64,000 bases of DNA, from assembly GCA_032622095.1 (NCBI GenBank), contig CP136066.1:184674716-184738715 (forward strand), read 5' to 3'. Positions within the stretch are counted from its first letter, which is position 1, and every line of letters starts with the position of its first letter. The DNA is from Siphonodentalium dalli (taxonomy: Eukaryota; Mollusca; Scaphopoda; Gadilida; Siphonodentaliidae). Of the stretch, positions 57,873 through 64,000 are shown in pieces. The notes beneath the pieces were generated by a model, which had not been told where the DNA came from, searched no databases, and saw only the letters and a list, made by a program, of their open reading frames with translations. The position numbers and the translations under genes were made by a program.

Positions 57873-59013
57873 ATGATCAAACAGTTCCATTGTTGGTTAT
57901 TGTTCACTATCAACGTCTGTATCTGTACTAACATTCAACGCGACTAACATTTACAACATTTCGGACTCACTTGTTCCGCCGACAAACGAAACATTAGACG
58001 TCGGCGTCTTGTTCTACTTGTTGGATCTAACTGAAATCCAATCTACGGAACAAAGTCTCAAAACAATTGGATTTGTGGGTTTGGTGTGGTTGGATACTGA
58101 CTATCAATGGGAACCAGCTTCTTACAATGGTGTTGATACGATTCTGGTCGATGAGGACCGTATATGGACCCCAAAGGTTGGTGTTACAAACGCTGTCAAC
58201 AAATTCGCAATGCTTCGGCATTCTGGAGATAGAACCACGATATTTAGTTCGGGTTTCGTGAAATGGATAGGAACAACCGATTTCGAGACATCTTGTCTAA
58301 TTGATATAACAAACTGGCCGTTTGATATGCAGTCCTGTGCAATAATATTTTACCCGTTTGACAACGTAAACCTGAAGCCGTATGAGATCACAGTGTATGG
58401 AGAAGACGACGAAGAAGCCCGTATTGTGGTGCCAAGAGAGGAATGGAAAATCGTTTCACACAACATAACTTCATTCTGGTTTGAAAAAGAAAAAAAGTGG
58501 GTAGTTGAAGTAAATCTGAAGGTAGCGAGAAAGTCGTCATTCCACGTCATTACTATTATAACACCGCTGGCGTTACTTTCATTGGCTAACTTATGTACAT
58601 TCAAGATACCTGTTGCTTCGGGTGAGAAAATATCATTCTCTGTATCAATAATGCTGTCGTTTTCAATCTACTTCAACCTGATCTACAACATTATGCCAAA
58701 AACATCTGGTTCGATTTCAATCTTCGCCATTACATTGGATATTCTGTTCGCCATATCTGTCGCGACAACAGTGGTAGCAGTTGCTGTCCAGAGGTTGCAT
58801 TTCACAGATCAGTCCAGCAGTGTTCCAAAATGGTTGCGGTTCGTGTTATTTCGGGGAAAGAAGCGTTCGTCGTCAGATTCTTCAGCCGAAAGTGAAGACT
58901 TGGAGGTGGATTGGATGGATTTAGCGGCAAGGGTTGACAGATTCGCTTTCCGTATTTTCGTATCTATAACTCTATTGTCTGTCGTAATCGCTGACGTCAT
59001 AATGCTCTCATGA
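57873..59013 (+). pseudogene. Cys-loop ligand-gated ion channel subunit, gene 4, frameshifted near the start
   Basis: A fourth member on the opposite strand, more diverged. ATG at 57873 opens a signal peptide (MIKQFHCWLLF...CIC) like those of genes 1-3, but this frame hits TAA at 57945-57947. The rest of the protein (NIYNISD onwards) is in the +2 frame, open from 57877 to the TGA at 59011-59013. The eight residues that precede YNISD in the paralogues are missing, so a small deletion explains the break. Downstream everything is intact: Cys-loop with WPFDMQSC, WTPKVGVTN, M1-M4, M2 GEKISFSVSIMLSF; Asp 20' is Asn. The M3-M4 loop is longer and Ser-rich. It may be a recent pseudogene, an assembly error, or use a different 5' exon. 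A possible AATAAA is at about 59515. Confidence 0.8.
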
Positions 59014-59111
59014 GACATACATTGATATGACATGTAGATAAAGTGAACATCGCCTAACATTTCAATGTGAAAAGTGGATCGGACATGATGATCTTTGGTG
59101 ACGAATACTAT

Positions 59112-59285
59112 GTATAGTTGTTATTATCCAGATGAATAATACACCGCTGTACTGTGTAATTGTGATTATCCAGATGAACAATACACCGACGTGGTGTGGT
59201 AGTTGTCATTACCCAAATGAGGAATACACAGACGTACTGTGTAGTTGTTCCCCAGATGAACAATACATCGACATACTGTGAATGC
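59112..59285. repeat. ~42-bp tandem repeat in the 3' flank of gene 4
   Basis: About four diverged units containing ATCCAGATGAACAATACACC and GTACTGTGTAGTTGT, with periods of 42-43 bp where measured, starting 100 bp after the stop codon. Confidence 0.8.
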
Positions 59286-59630
59286 AATGGAGTTGTTATT
59301 ACGGGCACAAATAACTTGTAAGGCGGCAGACAACTTTGACATAACCATACTTCAGAGTGAAATGGAGGGGAAACAGTTAACTGCTCTGTTATCGCTAAAA
59401 CGACGTACTTATTATTTTGAGATATATTCTTGTGTCGACGTCCATGTTATTCATATATATTATCTGATATGTATCACAAAGTGAGCGATGGATGAATTGT
59501 TAATATTGCCCTTGAAATAAATGTTTAATTTATTATATTTGGTATATAACTTGTTTTACCAAACTTGGGTAAATATTAGTTATTTTTACATGCACGAGGA
59601 CGCAGAAAAACAGCTTTCTTGGATATTATG
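59286..59630. other. Sequence between receptor gene 4 and the Penelope element
   Basis: Contains the probable polyadenylation signal of gene 4 (AATAAA at about 59515). Nothing else recognised. Confidence 0.45.
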
Positions 59631-59632
59631 TT

Positions 59633-60037
59633 CCCGGTAGTAGTTCGATGGCGTGAGGTCCGATGAATGAAGAAAAGTAGTTTCTAGATTGTCCATGAAT
59701 ATATTAGCGAATTGAGGAGCCATAGGCGTACCCATGGCTGTTCCCTTAATTTGAACGAAATTGTCGCCGTTATACTGGAATAGGAACGGGTTAGCTGCTA
59801 TCAAAAGTGCGATTGAAAGAACAACCATCGACTCTTCTCTCCCAGTGGAAGTCACTCTAAAACTATCAGAGTTTGTTCTTATACACAACAATTTCCAGTA
59901 TAACGGCGACAATTTCGTTCAAATTAAGGGAACAGTCATGGGTACGCATATGGCTCCTCAATTCGATAATATATTCATGGACAATCTAGAAACTACTTTT
60001 CTTCATTCATCGGACCTCACGCCATCGAACTACTACA
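59633..60037. repeat. Inverted repeat of a reverse-transcriptase segment at the Penelope 5' end
   Basis: About 147 bp at 59633-59780 is the reverse complement of 59891-60037, with a 110-bp spacer. The left arm, read on the minus strand, encodes the canonical GTPMAPQFANIFMDNLE. The right arm, in the main element, has GTHMAPQFDNIFMDNLE, so the truncated arm keeps the more typical residues. Confidence 0.85.
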
Positions 60038-60513
60038 GGTTCATAGATGATATTTTCTTCACTTGGGAACATGGCGAAGATAGACTGAAGGAATTCCACG
60101 CGGCATTTAATGACCAACACCCTGATATAAATCTCAAAATGGAGCATTCTAAACAGTCTGTCAACTTCTTGGATGTTACTGTCAGCATTGTAGACGGCCA
60201 CATCAACACGAAAGTCTATCGCAAACCTACGGACAAATTTACTTACCTGAACCCGAACAGTTTCCACCCCGATCACACTAAATCGTCCGTCATATACAGC
60301 CAAGCTCTACGTTATAATAGGATATGCAGTGACTCGAAAACGCGGGACATACAAATCGGGCATCTTCAGCAGAACTTCGTCAACCTGGGATATAAGCAGA
60401 GAGTTGTAAACAGAGAGATAACAAAAAAGCAGTTGTCAAGGACAGGGTGGAACTACTTCAGTATAATTCCGACGACAACCATCAGAATACTCCATCAAAA
60501 ATACCACTGGTAG
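59781..60513 (+). mobile_element. Penelope-like element, reverse transcriptase part
   Basis: The frame 59761-60513 encodes the C-terminal two thirds of a Penelope-type reverse transcriptase. Landmarks are NFVQIKGT-x-MGT-x-MAPQF (residues 51-68), the catalytic YYRFIDDI with D96-D97, VNFLDVTV, and the family signature KVYRKPTDKFTYLN...HP...SQALRYNRICS (151-190). The N-terminal motifs are absent; the frame is cut by the inverted repeat. The coding sense shifts by one base at an A6 run (60423-60428) into the frame of the endonuclease segment. The element copies RNA into DNA in the nucleus when intact; this copy cannot make a full-length enzyme. Confidence 0.9.
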
Positions 60514-61172
60514 TCACATTTCATCCAAAATTACAAAAACTAAAAACTATCGCCAAGGACCTACAATGTGTGCTTCAAAATGATGACAAACTGCGTGATA
60601 TTTTCCCTGAATTACCTTTAATGTCATATCGACAACCTCCGAACCTCCGAAAGAGTCTAGTTAGAGCACAGAACTTGCATAACAACCAACAGAACGGAAC
60701 ATACCCGTGCGGAATATGGAATTGTGCAACATGCTCTTCTGTGACAAATGGAACTCTGACCAACAGTACCGGGAAATCTATCACACCGAGTGGGTTATTC
60801 TCGTGCAGCTCTGAAGGTGTTGTTTATGCTCTGACGTGCAGACAGTGTCCCGGGCTTATCTACATCGGAGAGACGGGCCAAACCCTCAGAGGCCGCATGA
60901 ATGGACACCGGCATGATATAACATCCGAAAATATATTCGTGCCCGTGGGAGAACATTTTAACTCTTCTCGCCATTCAGAGGAAGACCTCGAGGTCAGAGT
61001 TCTCAGAGCAGGATTGGAACGACTGAGAGCAAGGAAAACAGTAGAGTTGAAATTAATAACCTACATGGACACCATCCGGAAAGGGTTAAACAGGGACTAT
61101 GGTTTTCTCTCACATTACGCTGTACTGCATAATTTCGGGGGAATTCGGCACCCGGGAGCAGCCGCGACGTAG
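60447..61172 (+). mobile_element. Penelope-like element, linker and GIY-YIG endonuclease part
   Basis: Second frame of the same element, overlapping the first by 67 bp because of the frameshift. It begins with the end of the reverse-transcriptase domain (ELLQYN...VVTFHPKL...FPELPLMSYRQPPNLRKSLV), then a Cys-rich linker (PCGIWNCATC, FSC, TCRQC). A GIY-YIG nuclease domain follows: VVY at 125-127, YIG at 139-141, Arg150, Glu200 and Asn215 in the expected order. This nuclease nicks the target DNA in Penelope elements. The stop is TAG at 61170-61172. The domain looks intact, so the copy may be fairly young. Confidence 0.92.
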
Positions 61173-61264
61173 ACGCCTTTTCCGTCATATCACTCTTGTT
61201 ATGCACGTCATCGTGAGGGACACTTTCAACGTCAACGACTTTTCACTATTTGTTCACTTCATAC

Positions 61265-61291
61265 TTGATAAAGGCTACTAGATAGCCGAAA
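61265..61291 (+). ncRNA. Hammerhead-ribozyme-like motif in the Penelope 3' UTR
   Basis: TTGATAAA-GGCTA-CTAGA-TAGCC-GAAA: a perfect 5-bp stem (61273-61277 with 61283-61287) between a CUGAUGA-like and an exact GAAA core segment, the order found in hammerhead stem II. Penelope-like elements are known to carry hammerhead motifs. Two core bases deviate from consensus (U for C3, A for G8), so catalysis is doubtful. Stems I and III were not delimited. Confidence 0.45.
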
Positions 61292-61299
61292 GCTCGTGT

Positions 61300-63170
61300 T
61301 TTTTAAAAACTCAAATGAGTCTTAAATGGTGTTACTTTATTTTATTCCCATTTATTAAATTATCATGGTCAACGTATATTTTGAAATTGTCGTAAAGTTT
61401 GAATTAAATTTACCGTTCAACTGAGAAATATTTTGTGTATGAGTATTAAGTCCGACGCTAATGTGCAAACATTATCTGAACATTTCATATGGTAACTACT
61501 CGTCTATGAGTATTTAGTATAGAAATTGTTAAACTGAAAAAGGAAATTAGAATTTATTACATGATCCAACCCTCATTCCATTCAATAAACCCATTCTATA
61601 AATTGTGATAGGCAACGTTCGTTGCATAACAGAAAATAGTGCCAAATGTATTATTGGTGCGCAAACTTGACCTTTGACTTCCGGTTTGCCGTCTGTTTAC
61701 ATTCCGTACGCTACGTCTCAAAATACTATGGCATCCAATATTTTGTCAACAAACTCTTTGAAATTGTTTGAAAAGTAAAATATGTATAGTTTTGTTCATA
61801 TGCCAAACATAATCAGCGCGTAAATAGTATATTGTCGTCAAGACGTACGATGGTGTATACGTAAACAAGAGCCTGCTCGTGTTACAGAAGTTGTGCTTCT
61901 GTTTACATAACACAGCGCAATTATATTGGTTAATCACACACAAATGATATAAATGCCCTTTATTCTTTCCATATCAGGAAAACAGTACCATATCCGGATC
62001 TAAACAAAAAACAGGAAACGTAACGTTTTTTGCTTTAGTTTACATAACAGAGCAAACAAAATTGACAATAACATACTGTTTATGTGATATTTCTGATTGG
62101 TATAAGAACAAAGTCTGCCTATATTTTACTATTCTTTCTGTTTATGGTGGTTTTTCCCGGAGTTGAATATTTTAAAAGCATACACGCCGCCCGTATCTTT
62201 ATATGCCACAATTTTGAGCGCAAGATGTCGCAATATTAAGCCCGTTATATCGCGAAATATTGCAATAATATCGCAAGCGGTGCGCTTATAAGCCTTTCCA
62301 CTTACAGTATTATTGCTATATTGGGCGCGAAAATAGCGCGCTTAATATACCACACCACTTCTTTTGACTGGTATTGTATGTGAAATATCGTTACAAGAGT
62401 TATAAATAATGGAAATAAGAATAAATTACACACAGGCCGATGACTGGCAGTTGTGTTACAGACTTTTATAAATCGTACGGTATTTCACACAAACCCTCTT
62501 CGAAGGCCTTGTGTTCATTTGATCGAAAATCTCGCGTCATTCTAATATAAGGCCCAGGAGCCGGACAATTAGCGTCAACATGGTCCGGAAGTAGAGAAAT
62601 TTATTATAGAGATGGCTATTCAGAGGTCGATTTTTTTTACGTATGGTAAGTCAGTAAATTACAAACACACGAGTGTTAAAAGAATATCAGATACAAATCT
62701 AAAAGACATTTAAAACAAATAGATCTATATTTATCTGAACTATATAGAAATAATTCAGATTTTGAAGAAAACTATCTAAGAGGTATGGACGAATTATGGC
62801 CAATTCTCAAAATTAAGTTAGCACCCAAGGAGCGCAGTGGGAAATTCTGAAGTAGATGTTCTTGAAAATGCACACACTTGCACGTTTACACTGTTTGAAC
62901 ATTTTGCAGCCATTGCGTCGTAGAAATCAACATGGTGACAGAATATGAACGGAAACATACATGTACATATAAATGCATCTTTGCCAAACCAAACGACATG
63001 CATGAAAAGTAAAAATTATGTTATTCCACAAGTAACGGTGCTACTGCTAGTTGCTTTCAAATACCTGTATGATTGATTCTTGCATGCCATTTACAGCCAA
63101 ATTTCGCTAGCATTACTACATGCGGAAACTACATCGATTTTTCTGTGGCACAGATGGATATTATAGATAC
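61300..63170. other. Intergenic repeats
   Basis: 61550-61745 is a diverged copy of sequence in the 1,900-bp tandem unit (32875-33060), sharing TTGACTTCCGGTTTG, TCTGTTTACATTCC and CTACGTCTCAAAATACTA. 62098-62205 resembles 53745-53855. 62200-62350 is rich in short GCGATATT-type inverted repeats. No gene supported. Confidence 0.55.
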
Positions 63171-63172
63171 AA

Positions 63173-64000
63173 GATACAAGTTACAAGATTTTATTGCAAT
63201 AACACCTCAATGGGCAGTTGCAAACATATAACATATAATATAAAACATACATGTACAATAATAGCATGAATTAAATAAAACCTGACTCAGTCAAAATTTA
63301 TATTCAATATACTCACTCACAAGTTGTTCTTATAATTATTATGCACTTGATAAAATCTGCCGTTTTTCAAAGAAGGACCGGATCATGTCGCATATGATAT
63401 TTATGGTATCAATGAGCCTATTTTCCATTATATAATTAAATTTATTGTCTTCTGTCATTCTGTGGAAATCGGTTATATACTCGCCTATTGCTGCGAACAA
63501 CTAATGCGAATGTTTTCGTATGCCGGGCAATTCATAACAAAGTGTGATTCGGTCTCAACCGAGTTTGTCCTATACAGACAGGACATATTCTATCATTTAT
63601 TCTGACGGGGGCTGTTTGTGTCTTCCCTTCTCAATCTCAAGCTTGTGATTACTTACGCGTAACCTTGTGAAGAGAATTCTCGCGTCAACAGATTTGGTAT
63701 TGGTAATATACGGTTCCACCTCATATCTGCGTTTGAAAATGCGATACGTTCTTAGTTTATTACCACTGATTGATCTCGTATCATCAAAACGTCCTTCACA
63801 AAACAGTTAATGTGCTCTATTTTCAGCTCTTTTTTTATCAGTTCTTGTTCTTGAAGTCCACTCGACTGACTGTCTTCCGCAATATCGACTCCATTCTTCC
63901 TCAGTAATACCTTCCACGATGCCGAGGATAATTTCGAATTAGTTGATTCAACGTAGGCCGCATAAACTAATATATGACGTTTTGACTTAGAAATTTTATT
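63173..64000 (-). mobile_element. LINE 3' end running off the window
   Basis: From the right edge towards 63173, minus-strand frames encode YRIFKRRYEVEPYITNTKSV and RILFTRLRVSNHKLEIEKGR, then ICPVC and, after a frame change, VETESHFVMNCPAYEN. These are the LINE C-terminal R-x-SNHKLxIExGR and Cys/His motifs. A 3' UTR follows, ending in TTGTATC-type tail repeats at about 63173-63195. The frame change indicates decay. The 5' part lies beyond the window. Confidence 0.82.

Overview
This is animal (eukaryotic) genomic DNA: AT-rich, with spliced exons, long introns, many decayed transposons and no operon-like packing. The repeat content (LINE remnants, a GIY-YIG Penelope element, hAT- and Harbinger-like MITEs, Helitron arrays) and a tandem cluster of intronless nicotinic-type Cys-loop receptor genes fit a marine invertebrate. 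A lophotrochozoan (mollusc, annelid or brachiopod) is my best guess, but this is inference and no species is assigned.

Left part (about 5.3-25.1 kb, + strand): four exons of a secreted C-type-lectin gene. They are a Cys-rich EGF-like exon (5298-5624), a Thr-rich linker exon (16491-16598) and two exons forming one C-type lectin domain (20494-20652 and 24934-25136, ending in a stop). All visible junctions are phase 1 and join in frame. The introns are full of repeats: a complete hAT-type MITE with a perfect 8-bp target duplication (6370-7341), a seven-unit head-to-tail Helitron array (7513-13631), a four-unit array of a second Helitron family (17624-19450), LINE fragments, a (CT)n tract and a long palindrome just before the last exon. 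The gene's 5' end (signal peptide, promoter) was not found.

Middle part (25-37.6 kb): no confident host gene. It holds a complete solitary Helitron (26460-26825), degenerate repeats, foldbacks, a ~197-bp tandem array, and a large tandem repeat with a period of exactly 1,900 bp (31985-36617). Each full 1,900-bp copy carries the 5' part of a Helitron whose ~130-bp internal repeats contain a near-perfect palindrome of two TCAAGGTCA sites. The element's 3' end survives once, at 37176.

Right part (38-59 kb): four Cys-loop ligand-gated channel genes. Three are intact, single-exon, 380-codon copies on the minus strand (38421-39563, 45409-46551, 50199-51341). The fourth, on the plus strand (57873-59013), has a frameshift just after its signal peptide. 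They keep the Cys-loop, four membrane segments and cation-channel pore residues, but the aromatic residues and paired cysteines that bind acetylcholine are missing. Flanking DNA is duplicated with the genes; one copy contains a five-unit Helitron array that the other lacks.

Far right (59.6-64 kb): a damaged Penelope-like retroelement (reverse transcriptase plus GIY-YIG endonuclease) whose 5' side is an inverted copy of its own reverse-transcriptase segment, then dispersed repeats and a LINE 3' end that runs off the window.

The most striking pattern is the set of three Helitron arrays, with units joined exactly end to end (CTAR directly followed by TC), as expected of rolling-circle concatemers.
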